52,159 nt of DNA from Flavobacterium macrobrachii (GCF_014486675.1 NZ_JACTAC010000017.1:1-52159), one strand, 5' to 3'; counted from the first letter of the stretch, positions 9,237-17,652 are shown. The notes: generated from the sequence alone by a model not told the origin. Translations and numbers: made by a program.

Positions 9237-9263
9237 TATCTTTGTATTTTAATTCAATCTAAA
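9237..9263 (+). promoter_or_regulatory. feoAB promoter -7 box and TTTAATTCAATCTAAA operator candidate
   Basis: TATCTTTG at 9237-9244 fits TAnnTTTG. Immediately downstream, over the expected start of transcription, lies TTTAATTCAATCTAAA at 9248-9263. It has the same 16-base frame as the perfect-armed TTTAGATAAATCTAAA near the dtxR-like gene, with 12 of 14 arm bases identical. This would let the DtxR/MntR-like regulator block feoAB transcription when metal is plentiful. Confidence 0.45.
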
Positions 9264-9269
9264 TAAGAT

Positions 9270-9500
9270 TTGCAAACAACCATCGACACACTTCAAAAAG
9301 GACAAAAAGCAGTCATACTTTCATTTGACGACGCTATCATTCCGTTGAAACTCATAGAAATGGGTTGCATGGAAGGAAATTTTGTAGAAGTAATTCAAAT
9401 TGCGCCACTTGGAGATCCGATTTTTTTATCAGTAAATGACACAAAACTTGCTATTAGAAAAGAAATGGCAAGCAGGATTTTTGTGGAAATACAAAAGTAA
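9270..9500 (+). CDS. feoA: FeoA family ferrous iron transport protein A
   Basis: This 76-residue SH3-like FeoA protein assists FeoB in Fe(II) uptake at the cytoplasmic face of the membrane. The sequence opens with DTLQKGQKAVILSF and contains the typical PLKLIEMGCMEGNFVEVIQIAPLGDP core, read here in two parts (about 26-38 and 39-51). The start must be TTG: an in-frame TAA lies only two codons upstream (9264-9266), and the next ATG would remove much of the fold. The following feoB starts one base after the feoA stop, so the two are surely cotranscribed and probably translationally coupled. Confidence 0.9.
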   Translation: MQTTIDTLQKGQKAVILSFDDAIIPLKLIEMGCMEGNFVEVIQIAPLGDPIFLSVNDTKLAIRKEMASRIFVEIQK

Positions 9501-9501
9501 A

Positions 9502-11529
9502 ATGACAAAAAACGACACTTTAAAAATAGCTTTAGTTGGTAATCCAAATACTGGAAAAACGTCTTTGTTCAACTCACTTACAGGTTTGCGCCAGCAAGTA
9601 GGAAACTATCCGGGAATCACGGTTGAAAAAAAACAAGGTTCGTTACATTTAGAAAATCATCAAAAAGTTACCGTTATCGATTTGCCTGGAACGTATAGTT
9701 TAAATCCGAGTTCGATTGACGAAAGTGTTACCACTGAATTTTTGTTAAACAACGAAGACAAAAATTTTCCTCAAGTTGCCGTAGTTGTTGCCGAAGCCGA
9801 AAATTTAAAGCGAAATCTGTTGCTTTTTACACAAATAAAAGATTTAGGGATTCCAACTATTTTGGTCATCAACATGGCAGACAGAATGCAGTTGAAAGGA
9901 ATTTCGATAAACAAAGAAAATCTCGAAAAACAACTCGATACAACAATTATTTTAACCAGTACACGAAATAATACAGGAATTTCTGAACTGAAAAATGCTA
10001 TTCAGAATTTTGAAAAACTATCGGAAAAGCCAGTGTTTTCCAGCGATATTTCTACCTATAAAAATTGGCTTACTTCTACCTATAAAATTGGTTTAATTGA
10101 CATTGAAGACAAGCAAAAACAAATTGATGTAAAAAAAGAACAACATCAAGAAACTATAAAACGATACCAATTTATCAATTCGGTTTTAAAAGGAAATTTT
10201 GAAAAAGACAAGACCAAAGCAATCGATTTTGATTCAAGATTAGACAAAATATTAACTCACAAATTCTTTGGATTTGTTATTTTTATAGTATTGTTGATGC
10301 TTATGTTTCAGGCAATTTTTGCATGGTCTGGACCGTTTATGGATTTCATTGACGAAAGTTTTGCTTCTTTGTCTGAAACTATAGCTTCAATTTTACCCGA
10401 AGGAAAAATTAACGAACTCATTAGCCAAGGAATTATTCCGGGAATTGGCGGAATTGTGATTTTTGTTCCTCAAATTGCCATGCTATTTCTCTTCATTGCT
10501 GTTTTAGAAGAAAGTGGTTATATGTCGAGAGTTGTGTTTTTAATGGACAAAATCATGCGAAAATTTGGACTGAACGGAAAAAGTATCGTGCCATTAATTT
10601 CCGGAAATGCTTGTGCTATTCCAGCGGTTATGGCAACAAGAAATATCGAAGATTGGAAAGAACGATTAATCACTATTTTAGTTACGCCATTTTCAGTTTG
10701 TTCCGCACGTTTACCGGTTTACACCATATTAATTTCGCTAATTGTACCCGAACAAAAAATCTTCAGGTTTATCAATTCGCAAGCATTAGCTTTGTTAGGA
10801 ATGTATGTTTTTGGGATTGTTTTAGCATTAATTTCATCTATTATTTTGACCAAAATCATTAAAGCCACTAGCAAATCTTATTTTGTAATAGAAATGCCTT
10901 CTTATAAAATGCCATTGCTTCGTAATGTTTTTTACACTGTTTTTGAAAAGACAAAATCATTTGTGATTGATGCAGGAAAAATCATTTTGGCAGTTTCGGT
11001 TGTGCTCTGGTTTTTGGCTTCTCATGGTGGCGAAAATTTTGATAATGCTGAAAAAATCGTGAGTAATCAACTCGAAAATCAAAAGCTGAACGAAGCCGAC
11101 CTGAATGCAAAAATTGCCTCTTTTCAAATAGAAAATTCCTATATTGGAACTATGGGAAAAGCCATTGAACCTGTTATACAACCATTGGGTTACGATTGGA
11201 AAATTGGAATTGCCATCATAACATCGTTTGCCGCAAGAGAAGTTTTTGTTGGCACATTAGCAACCATTTATAGTGTTGAAAATGCTGAAGACGAAGGAAC
11301 GATAAAATCGAGAATGCAAACCGCAACGTTTTCAAATGGTGAAAAAGTATTTACTACTGCAACGGGAATATCATTGTTATTCTTTTATGCAATTGCCATG
11401 CAATGTGGCGCAACCGTTGCCATTGTAAAACGCGAGACTAACTCGTGGAAATGGGCTTTACTGCAACTTTTCGGACTAGGAATTATGGCTTATTTAGCTG
11501 CATTAGTTGCATATCAAGTACTACATTAA
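9502..11529 (+). CDS. feoB: FeoB ferrous iron transporter
   Basis: This is a 675-residue inner-membrane Fe(II) transporter with an N-terminal G domain. Visible motifs are the P-loop GNPNTGKT (13-20), switch II DLPG (60-63) and NMAD (124-127). A helical linker follows (about 170-250), and then a polytopic Gate region with two copies of the FeoB core (for example the conserved ISGNACAIPAVMATR and FAAREVFVG). I chose the ATG one base after feoA. A longer in-frame start at 9436 exists but would overlap feoA by 65 bases and adds residues that FeoB proteins lack. The C-terminus is short compared with E. coli FeoB and lacks FeoC-type additions. A Cys-rich FeoB-associated mini-protein is encoded downstream at 13927. 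Confidence 0.95.
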   Translation: MTKNDTLKIALVGNPNTGKTSLFNSLTGLRQQVGNYPGITVEKKQGSLHLENHQKVTVIDLPGTYSLNPSSIDESVTTEFLLNNEDKNFPQVAVVVAEAENLKRNLLLFTQIKDLGIPTILVINMADRMQLKGISINKENLEKQLDTTIILTSTRNNTGISELKNAIQNFEKLSEKPVFSSDISTYKNWLTSTYKIGLIDIEDKQKQIDVKKEQHQETIKRYQFINSVLKGNFEKDKTKAIDFDSRLDKILTHKFFGFVIFIVLLMLMFQAIFAWSGPFMDFIDESFASLSETIASILPEGKINELISQGIIPGIGGIVIFVPQIAMLFLFIAVLEESGYMSRVVFLMDKIMRKFGLNGKSIVPLISGNACAIPAVMATRNIEDWKERLITILVTPFSVCSARLPVYTILISLIVPEQKIFRFINSQALALLGMYVFGIVLALISSIILTKIIKATSKSYFVIEMPSYKMPLLRNVFYTVFEKTKSFVIDAGKIILAVSVVLWFLASHGGENFDNAEKIVSNQLENQKLNEADLNAKIASFQIENSYIGTMGKAIEPVIQPLGYDWKIGIAIITSFAAREVFVGTLATIYSVENAEDEGTIKSRMQTATFSNGEKVFTTATGISLLFFYAIAMQCGATVAIVKRETNSWKWALLQLFGLGIMAYLAALVAYQVLH

Positions 11530-11609
11530 TTTAACAAAAGTTAAATATTGAAATATTTCTTTTGATTATCAGTTAATTATAAAACACTTTAAATTTTTAC
11601 AATTTATAA

Positions 11610-11661
11610 TTTGTCTAAATAAATATTAGATAGTATTTTTGCAACATAGATTTAATCTAAA
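11610..11661 (+). promoter_or_regulatory. Promoter of the FecA-like receptor gene with CTAAA operator motifs
   Basis: TTTG at 11610-11613, a 20-base spacer and TATTTTTG at 11634-11641 make an exemplary Bacteroidota promoter. Between the boxes lies TCTAAATAAATATTAGA (11614-11630), and just downstream TAGATTTAATCTA (11647-11659) followed by AA, a palindrome with 6-base arms. Both resemble the CTAAA-containing operator candidates at feoA, dtxR and the second TonB receptor, so metal-dependent repression is likely. Confidence 0.55.
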
Positions 11662-11666
11662 TAAAA

Positions 11667-13880
11667 ATGAAATATAACTTATCACTATTGTTTATTAGTT
11701 TTAGTACAATTCTTTTTGCTCAAGAAAACGATTTAGCTTTCAATGACACAATAAAAAGACTTGCTCCAGTAATTCTTACACCAAAACAACAAAGCCCTGA
11801 AAGAATGCCCGAAATAAAAGAAAACGTACTTTTTTCTGGTAAAAAAAATGAGGTTTTAAAACTTTCCAATATCAATGGAAATTTCACCACTAATAATGCC
11901 AGAGAAATTTTTGCTAGAATTCCGGGTGTTACTATTTGGGAAAATGAAGGTTCAGGTATTCAAATCAATGTTGGTGTGAGAGGTTTAAGTCCAAACAGAA
12001 GTTGGGAATTAAACACAAGACAAAACGGTTACGACATTTCATCCGATGTTTTTGGTTATCCCGAAGCGTATTACAATCCGCCGTTAGAAGCAGTTGAAAC
12101 TATAGAATTGGTTCGTGGTGGTTCTTCGTTACAATTTGGACCACAATTTGGCGGAATGCTAAATTATGTGTTGAAAAGAGAAACCAAAAAGAAATTTTCA
12201 TTTGAAACTCAAAACACCGTTGGAAGTTATGGTCTAATGAGTAGTTACAACGCTATTGGCGGTACTTTTAAAAGGTTCTCCTATTATGTTTACAATCATT
12301 CTCGTAGCGCCGATGGTTGGAGAGAAAACAGTGAATACACGGTTCGAAATACACACGCATTTGTAGAATATCGCTTCACAGAAAACACCAAATTATCAGC
12401 AGAATACACCAACATGGATTATCAAATGCAACAAGCAGGAGGTTTAACCGATGAACAATTTAACGCAAATCCAAGACAATCTTTACGAGAACGAAATTGG
12501 TTTGGCACACCTTGGAATGTGTTTTCGGTAAATTTTGACACTAAAATAAATGATAAATTAACTTCAAACACCAAACTTTTTGGACTTATTGGTGAACGAA
12601 ATAGTGTGGGTTTTATTGGTACGCCAAATGTTGTAGATGATTTAGCAAACCGAAGAGTAGATCGTGATCTTTATGAAAATTATGGAATAGAAAACAGAAA
12701 TATTTATAAATACAAATTAGGGAAAATCAATAATAATCTTGCCTTTGGAGTTCGTTTATACAAAGCCAATACGCAACGACTTCAAGATGGTCGTGGTACA
12801 ACAGGTTCCGATTTTGATATATCAATTGATGGAAGATATGTTCGAGATTTAGATTTCACAACCGAAAATGTGGCTGTTTTTGCTGAAAATCAATTTAAAG
12901 TTTCCGATAAATTCAGTGTAACGCCAGGTGTTCGTTATGAGTACATTCAGAACACAGGCGAAGGAAGATTTGGAATTAACAGTAGTGGAAATGATGTGCC
13001 TTTTCCAGACAAAACGATTTCGAGAAGTAAGCCTTTATTTGGACTAGGATTGGAGTATAAATTTAGAACGACCAATATTTATGCCAATATTACACAAGCG
13101 TTTAGACCTGTTTTATTTTCAGATTTTACACCGCCAGCGGTTACTGACGTAATTGATCCAAATCTAAAAGATGCTAGCGGTTTCAATGCCGATTTAGGTT
13201 TTAGAGGAACTTTTAAAAACTACTTAAACTTTGATTTTAGTTTGTTCTATCTAAGCTACAACAATAGAATTGGCGGTATCAGACAGTTTGTAAACAATGA
13301 TCCTACTCAAGGCACTTTCCTTTTTAGAACTAATCTTGGAGAAACAATAAATAAAGGAATTGAAGGATTTGCCAACTTAAATATTACACGATTATTCGAA
13401 ATTGAAAAACCCTTTGGAAATCTAGATTTCTTTGCATCAGTGAGTTTTATTGACAGTCGTTATACCGATTTTAGAATTTTTAACGCTTCAGGAACTGCGC
13501 CAAATGTAACTATAACAGAAACCAATCTTTCGGGCAATCGCGTAGAAAACGCACCGCGATATATTCATAATTTTGGACTTTCTTGGAGTAATAATAACAT
13601 ATCAGCAACAGCACAATACAGAATGTCTGGTCGAATATTTACCGATGCTAATAATACAGTAACACCATCAGCTAATGGCGTAACAGGAATTTTAGACGAT
13701 TATCGTGTTTTTGATTTATCGACTGAATATAAATTCTTGAAAAACTATAACATTCGTGCCGGAATTAATAATTTATTTGATGAAGAATATGCGACGCGAA
13801 GAGCTGGTGGATATCCTGGACCAGGAATTTTGCCAGGCGAAGGACGAACATTCTATATTTCGATAGGCGCTAAACTTTAA
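11667..13880 (+). CDS. FecA-like TonB-dependent outer-membrane receptor (iron chelate)
   Basis: This 737-residue receptor has a signal peptide (about 1-18, ending LFAQ). A plug domain (about 60-175) contains GVRGLSPNRSWELNTRQNGY and the downstream VRGGSSLQFGPQFGGMLNYV, features of the FecA (ferric dicitrate) branch. The long beta-barrel ends in the typical aromatic pattern (RTFYISIGAKL). It lacks the N-terminal carboxypeptidase-like domain of SusC proteins and also the FecA signalling domain, so it should not drive an anti-sigma cascade. Its position after feoAB, and CTAAA motifs in its promoter, support iron uptake. The citrate substrate is only inferred. A strong terminator follows. Confidence 0.85.
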   Translation: MKYNLSLLFISFSTILFAQENDLAFNDTIKRLAPVILTPKQQSPERMPEIKENVLFSGKKNEVLKLSNINGNFTTNNAREIFARIPGVTIWENEGSGIQINVGVRGLSPNRSWELNTRQNGYDISSDVFGYPEAYYNPPLEAVETIELVRGGSSLQFGPQFGGMLNYVLKRETKKKFSFETQNTVGSYGLMSSYNAIGGTFKRFSYYVYNHSRSADGWRENSEYTVRNTHAFVEYRFTENTKLSAEYTNMDYQMQQAGGLTDEQFNANPRQSLRERNWFGTPWNVFSVNFDTKINDKLTSNTKLFGLIGERNSVGFIGTPNVVDDLANRRVDRDLYENYGIENRNIYKYKLGKINNNLAFGVRLYKANTQRLQDGRGTTGSDFDISIDGRYVRDLDFTTENVAVFAENQFKVSDKFSVTPGVRYEYIQNTGEGRFGINSSGNDVPFPDKTISRSKPLFGLGLEYKFRTTNIYANITQAFRPVLFSDFTPPAVTDVIDPNLKDASGFNADLGFRGTFKNYLNFDFSLFYLSYNNRIGGIRQFVNNDPTQGTFLFRTNLGETINKGIEGFANLNITRLFEIEKPFGNLDFFASVSFIDSRYTDFRIFNASGTAPNVTITETNLSGNRVENAPRYIHNFGLSWSNNNISATAQYRMSGRIFTDANNTVTPSANGVTGILDDYRVFDLSTEYKFLKNYNIRAGINNLFDEEYATRRAGGYPGPGILPGEGRTFYISIGAKL

Positions 13881-13885
13881 CATAA

Positions 13886-13915
13886 AAAAGGTTCTCTAAT
13901 TTTGGAGAACCTTTT
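13886..13915 (+). terminator. Intrinsic terminator after the FecA-like gene
   Basis: AAAAGGTTCTC and GAGAACCTTTT form an 11-bp perfect stem with an 8-base loop, followed by a short T-containing run. It ends 11 bases before the start of the FeoB-associated mini-gene, which would therefore need read-through or its own promoter. Confidence 0.8.
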
Positions 13916-13926
13916 ACTTTTGTACT

Positions 13927-14052
13927 ATGGATTTTCAAGAAATATTGGTTTATATACTTGTAATTGTGGCGCTTGGTTTTCTTGTGCGAAAGTTTTTTTG
14001 GAAATCAAAATCAAAGAAAAACTGTGGTAATGGCGATTGTGGTTGTAGTTAA
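13927..14052 (+). CDS. FeoB-associated Cys-rich membrane protein
   Basis: This is a 41-residue mini-protein: one N-terminal membrane helix (about 5-20, ILVYILVIVALGFLV), a basic stretch (RKFFWKSKSKK) and a Cys/Gly tail (NCGNGDCGCS) with three cysteines. This layout is that of the FeoB-associated small protein family, which in Firmicutes and Bacteroidota is usually coded beside or after feoB. It probably sits in the inner membrane and may bind Fe(II) or support FeoB. Here it is separated from feoB by the FecA-like receptor gene and a terminator. Its last four bases overlap the stop codon of the convergent ZIP gene. Confidence 0.8.
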   Translation: MDFQEILVYILVIVALGFLVRKFFWKSKSKKNCGNGDCGCS

Positions 14053-14867
14053 CCCAAAGCAACATCCAAGGTCATCATCACAATAAATCCGCCAATTAAT
14101 CCCAAAGTAGCGATATCAGTATTTTTATCTTGTTGTGTTTCTGGAATTACTTCTTCCACTACTACAAATATCATTGCACCAGCGGCAAAAGCTAAAGCAT
14201 ATGGCAAAATTGGTATAAAAAAGATAACGGCAACTGCTCCTAAAACTCCAGCAATGGGTTCAACAATAGCCGAAGACTGACCATACATAAAACTTTTCCA
14301 ACGGCTCATTCCCATTCTGCGCAATGGCATAGAAACGGCAATACCTTCGGGAAAATTTTGAATTCCAATTCCGATAGCTAAAGTAACAGCACCCGCTATC
14401 GATGCCTCTGGAATTCCAGCAGCAACTCCACCAAAAAGCACTCCAACCGCCAAACCTTCCGGAATATTGTGTAACGTAATCGCTAAAACTAGCAATGTCG
14501 TTCGTTGCCATGGTGATTTTACACCTTCCGTTTCTTTAAAATTAATGTGTAAATGAGGAAGCAATTTATCCAATCCAAAAATAAATAAAGCACCTAAAGC
14601 AAACCCTACAGCTGCTGGAATTACTTTTATAAAACCTTCGCCTTTACTCATTTCAATGGCTGGCGCCAATAAGCTCCAAAAACTTGCAGCAATCATTACT
14701 CCACCAGTAAAACCTAGCATTCCATCAAGAACAACGCGGTTCATGTTTTTGAAAAAGAATACAAACGACGCACCAAGTGCCGTTAAAAACCAAGTAAACA
14801 TTGTAGCATAAAAAGCCGCCAAAACCGGATTTATGCTTTCGAAATAGTCTATTATTGTTTCAAACAT
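14049..14867 (-). CDS. ZIP family divalent metal transporter (GufA-like)
   Basis: This 272-residue inner-membrane protein has about eight hydrophobic helices. The metal-binding signatures are H133-N134-x2-E137 (HNIPEGLAVG, helix IV) and N171-x2-E174 (NFPEGIAVSM, helix V), typical of the GufA subfamily that imports Zn, Mn or Fe into the cytoplasm. A His-bearing loop (LLPHLHINF, about 102-110) precedes them. The gene starts two bases after the dtxR-like stop, so it is the second gene of a regulator-transporter operon. That suggests it is repressed with metal excess, and makes Mn or Fe likelier than Zn as substrate. Confidence 0.9.
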   Translation of the reverse strand: MFETIIDYFESINPVLAAFYATMFTWFLTALGASFVFFFKNMNRVVLDGMLGFTGGVMIAASFWSLLAPAIEMSKGEGFIKVIPAAVGFALGALFIFGLDKLLPHLHINFKETEGVKSPWQRTTLLVLAITLHNIPEGLAVGVLFGGVAAGIPEASIAGAVTLAIGIGIQNFPEGIAVSMPLRRMGMSRWKSFMYGQSSAIVEPIAGVLGAVAVIFFIPILPYALAFAAGAMIFVVVEEVIPETQQDKNTDIATLGLIGGFIVMMTLDVALG

Positions 14868-14869
14868 AA

Positions 14870-15517
14870 TCAGTGAACGTATAAGTTATTAGCAATTTTA
14901 TTGGATATTGTAATTTCTTTCGAATTGACTTCGACAAGTAACGTATCATCAAAACTCTCTTTTTCTTTGACAACAATTTTTGAACCTAATGCAATTTTTT
15001 GTTTATCAAGATATTGCAAAAATTCAGACGAAGAATGTTTTACACCAACACATTGATATTCTTTGTGTAATTCCACTTCTGAGAGCAACAATTTGTTTAC
15101 TTTTTTCATTACTCCGTTAACATCCGGAATTGGGTCACCATGTGGATCAAACGAAGGGAAATGAAGGTATTCATCCAATTTATTGATTAAAGTTTCCGAT
15201 TTTATGTGTTCCAATTCTTCTGCAATATCATGGACTTCATCCCAAGCGAAACCCAATTTTTCTACCAAAAAAACTTCCCACAAACGATGCTTTCGCACAA
15301 TCATTTTGGCAGATCGAAAACCATTTTCAGTTAGGGTAACACCTTGATATTTTTGATAGGAAACTAAATCTTTGTCTGAAAGTTTTTTCAACATATCGGT
15401 AACCGAAGAGGCTTTGGTATCTAGCATTCCGGCAATAGCATTGGTATTCACTCCTTTTGGTGAAACTTGTGATAGATGATAAATTACTTTAAGATAGTTT
15501 TCTTCTGAAGTCGTCAT
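14870..15517 (-). CDS. DtxR/MntR family metal-dependent transcriptional repressor
   Basis: This 215-residue protein has an N-terminal winged helix (about 1-65, SVTDMLKKLSDKDLV) and a metal-binding and dimerisation domain (about 66-140, with MIVRKHRLWEVFLVEKLGF and HDIAEELEH). The C-terminal SH3-like FeoA-type domain (about 145-215) is as in DtxR and IdeR. I chose the ATG at 15517; an upstream in-frame TTG adds five residues outside the normal family start and overlaps the promoter. A perfect-armed palindrome lies 48-63 bases upstream, so it probably represses itself, the ZIP gene and the nearby iron uptake genes. Whether Fe or Mn is the corepressor cannot be read from the sequence. Confidence 0.9.
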   Translation of the reverse strand: MTTSEENYLKVIYHLSQVSPKGVNTNAIAGMLDTKASSVTDMLKKLSDKDLVSYQKYQGVTLTENGFRSAKMIVRKHRLWEVFLVEKLGFAWDEVHDIAEELEHIKSETLINKLDEYLHFPSFDPHGDPIPDVNGVMKKVNKLLLSEVELHKEYQCVGVKHSSSEFLQYLDKQKIALGSKIVVKEKESFDDTLLVEVNSKEITISNKIANNLYVH

Positions 15518-15529
15518 TCGATTTTTTAT

Positions 15530-15580
15530 CAAAAATACAAATTTTTAGAAGTACAAATAAAATATTTAGATAAATCTAAA
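15530..15580 (-). promoter_or_regulatory. dtxR-ZIP promoter with palindromic operator TTTAGATAAATCTAAA
   Basis: The palindrome at 15565-15580 has perfect 7-base arms (TTTAGAT and ATCTAAA) around two central bases. On the minus strand, TATTTTTG at 15530-15537 fits the -7 consensus and a TTTG lies at 15554-15557, though at a short 16-base spacing. The palindrome adjoins this TTTG. It is the best candidate binding site of the DtxR-like protein encoded just downstream. Confidence 0.6.
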
Positions 15581-15582
15581 AA

Positions 15583-15957
15583 TTAATTACATTTTGGACA
15601 AATACCTGTAACGGTGAAATTAAATGATTTAACGGTATAATCGTTTGAAAGTTGAATAACGGGTAGTACCATTTCTATGCAAGTTGTAGTCTTACATTTT
15701 TCGCAATTAAAATGAACATGATCATGAGAATGGTGTGCAGAATGATTACAAGCTGCATATTTTATGATACCATCAGAAGTTACCACTTTGTGAACATTAT
15801 CTTCATTAACTAATCGTTCAAGAACTCTGTAAATGGTAACTCTATCGCACACACCATTTGTTAAAGTTAATAACTCAGCATGAGATAAAGCTGCTTCTGC
15901 ATTTTTCAATACATTTAAAATAGTGGTTTTGGCTGTGGTGTTTCTAAATTGTTTCAT
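15583..15957 (-). CDS. Fur family transcriptional repressor, Zur-like
   Basis: This 124-residue regulator has an N-terminal winged helix with CDRVTIYRVLERLV (about 37-50), the Fur-family DNA-reading segment. A His-rich hinge (HHSHDHVHF, about 75-83) and two structural-zinc CxxC pairs follow (C85/C88 and C120/C123). The start was set at the ATG opening MKQFRNTTAK; upstream in-frame ATGs would run the protein through the shared promoter region. It is divergent from merC and the COG0523 GTPase gene, with two palindromes between. That neighbourhood argues for zinc sensing (Zur) over iron (Fur) or peroxide (PerR). The assignment to zinc is inferred. Confidence 0.82.
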   Translation of the reverse strand: MKQFRNTTAKTTILNVLKNAEAALSHAELLTLTNGVCDRVTIYRVLERLVNEDNVHKVVTSDGIIKYAACNHSAHHSHDHVHFNCEKCKTTTCIEMVLPVIQLSNDYTVKSFNFTVTGICPKCN

Positions 15958-15968
15958 AAAAATATTAT

Positions 15969-16019
15969 TGCAACATTGTTGCATTAACAAAAAATATTTA
16001 TATTTGCAACTCAATTGCA
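15969..16019. promoter_or_regulatory. Divergent zur-merC control region with two palindromes
   Basis: TGCAACATTGTTGCA (15969-15983) is a perfect 7-1-7 palindrome, and TGCAACTCAATTGCA (16005-16019) is a related 15-base site. Both are followed by the direct repeat TTGCATTAACAAA. The merC promoter fits exactly: ATTG at 15975-15978, a 20-base spacer and TATATTTG at 15999-16006, so one site covers each box. Rightward and leftward transcription could both be blocked by the Zur-like protein. Confidence 0.65.
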
Positions 16020-16036
16020 TTAACAAAGGTATAAAA

Positions 16037-16387
16037 ATGAAACACACAACTCAAAAATTATATGATTTTTTAGGAATTTCCAGCGCAACTTTATGTTTGG
16101 TTCATTGTTTAGTAGTTCCTTTTCTTGCAATTCTTCCTTTGAGTACTTTTAAGAGCATTTGGATAGATATCATTTTTTGCGGTATTGCTTTGTTTGCAAC
16201 ATCAAAAATACTAATGTCGAACGCAAGTAGAACTGTCAAAATTATTTTAGGTATTTCTATTTCGATCATTCTGGTTAGTGTAATGATTGAAATCATTTTA
16301 CATACTCATTTTGAAGGAATGTTGTTAGGAGGAATTGGTTTAATCATTGGTCATTTATTAAACTTTAGTCAGCATAAACATTTATGA
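16037..16387 (+). CDS. MerC domain-containing membrane protein
   Basis: This 116-residue protein has four hydrophobic segments and the MerC hallmark in the first one ([20 protein letters not shown], about residues 15-34, with the Cys-x3-Cys pair C19/C23). A second pair of membrane segments ends in a His-rich tail (HKHL). MerC proteins were first known as mercury importers, but chromosomal Bacteroidota copies sit beside Fur-type regulators and probably move another soft metal or serve zinc homeostasis. The ATG at 16037 fits the promoter; longer frames would cross the operators. The stop overlaps the GTPase start (ATGA), so translation is coupled. Confidence 0.82.
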   Translation: MKHTTQKLYDFLGISSATLCLVHCLVVPFLAILPLSTFKSIWIDIIFCGIALFATSKILMSNASRTVKIILGISISIILVSVMIEIILHTHFEGMLLGGIGLIIGHLLNFSQHKHL

Positions 16388-17622
16388 AAAAATTACCCGT
16401 TACCGTATTGTCAGGATTTCTTGGCGCCGGAAAAACCACGTTACTCAATCATATTCTTCATAATAAAGAAGGATTAAAAGTTGCTGTGATTGTTAATGAC
16501 ATGAGCGAAGTAAATATCGATGCTAATTTAGTTAAAGCCGAAAATACTCTGTCTCGTACTGAAGAAAAATTAGTAGAAATGAGCAATGGTTGTATTTGTT
16601 GTACGCTGCGCGAAGATTTAATGCTCGAGGTCGAAAAACTAGCAAAAGAAAATCGTTTTGATTATTTATTAATTGAAAGTACTGGAATTTCAGAACCTAT
16701 TCCTGTAGCGCAAACTTTTACGTTTGTTAACGAAGAAGAAAACATCGATCTTTCTAAATTTAGTTATATAGATACTATGGTTACGGTTGTTGATGCTTTT
16801 AACTTTTTTAAAGATTATGGAAGTGCCGAAACATTAAAGGACAGAAACGCATCAGACATAGAAAATGATGAGAGAACAATCGTAAACCTGTTAGTAGATC
16901 AAATTGAATTTGCCAATGTGATCATTCTGAATAAAACCGATCTAGTTTCAAAAAAACAATTAGAGATTTTACAAGCATCCATAACCAAACTAAATCCAGT
17001 AGCTAAAATTTTGCATTCCCAAATGGGAAAAGTACATCCCAATGAAATAATTAATACTGGATTATTCAACTATGAAGAAGCCGAAGTTTCCGCTGGTTGG
17101 ATTCAAGAATTAGAAGGAATTCATACTCCCGAAACCGAAGAATATGGCATCACTTCATTTGTGTTTAGAGATCATCGCCCATTTGATCCGTATAGCTTTT
17201 GGGAATTTATTTCCAATTTCCCAACCGCAATTATCCGGAGCAAAGGGTTATTTTGGATTGCTTCAAGGCCCGATCAAGCAATAAACTGGTCACAAGCTGG
17301 CGGCTCCATTAGATCAGAAGGTGCCGGCGTTTGGTGGGCAAGCATGCCGTTTTCTGAACGTATTAAATTTCAAAATTTTGTAGACAATCAAGAAATAATA
17401 GAAGAACGCTGGTCGTTGGATTTTGGTGATCGATTGAACGAGTTGGTGTTTATTGGTATTACTATGAACGAAGCAGATATTAGAAAGCAACTCGAAAGTA
17501 CCATTTGCACTGCTGATGAACTTATGGATTTACAAGACGGATTCTTCTCTCATAAAGATCCCTTTCCTGTCCCAAAACAGTTTTACGAAAATAATAATGG
17601 GCGTGTAGTTTTTCATGACTAA
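16384..17622 (+). CDS. COG0523/G3E family GTPase, probable zinc metallochaperone (ZigA-like)
   Basis: This 412-residue cytoplasmic GTPase has a P-loop GFLGAGKTT (11-19), the metal-binding CxCC motif (C69-I-C71-C72 in [10 protein letters not shown]), ESTGISEP (about 99-106) and a base-recognition NKTD (about 182-185). The C-terminal CobW-type domain follows (about 260-405). The combination and length match the ZigA subgroup, which is induced under zinc starvation and thought to deliver zinc to client enzymes. The gene is the second of the merC transcript, whose promoter has two Zur-like palindromes; this supports the zinc role. A terminator lies 31-59 bases beyond the stop. Confidence 0.85.
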   Translation: MKKLPVTVLSGFLGAGKTTLLNHILHNKEGLKVAVIVNDMSEVNIDANLVKAENTLSRTEEKLVEMSNGCICCTLREDLMLEVEKLAKENRFDYLLIESTGISEPIPVAQTFTFVNEEENIDLSKFSYIDTMVTVVDAFNFFKDYGSAETLKDRNASDIENDERTIVNLLVDQIEFANVIILNKTDLVSKKQLEILQASITKLNPVAKILHSQMGKVHPNEIINTGLFNYEEAEVSAGWIQELEGIHTPETEEYGITSFVFRDHRPFDPYSFWEFISNFPTAIIRSKGLFWIASRPDQAINWSQAGGSIRSEGAGVWWASMPFSERIKFQNFVDNQEIIEERWSLDFGDRLNELVFIGITMNEADIRKQLESTICTADELMDLQDGFFSHKDPFPVPKQFYENNNGRVVFHD

Positions 17623-17652
17623 ATCACTTGGTTTTTGGTTAAATTAGTGATT

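Noticed and set aside
9436..9501. Longer feoB start overlapping feoA
   Set aside because: The extra 22 residues are the shifted reading of feoA and do not resemble FeoB; the ATG at 9502 immediately precedes the P-loop at the normal distance.
15958..16047. Upstream extension of the Zur-like gene, and of merC in the opposite direction
   Set aside because: Both extensions run through the shared promoter and palindromes; the inner ATGs give family-like N-termini.
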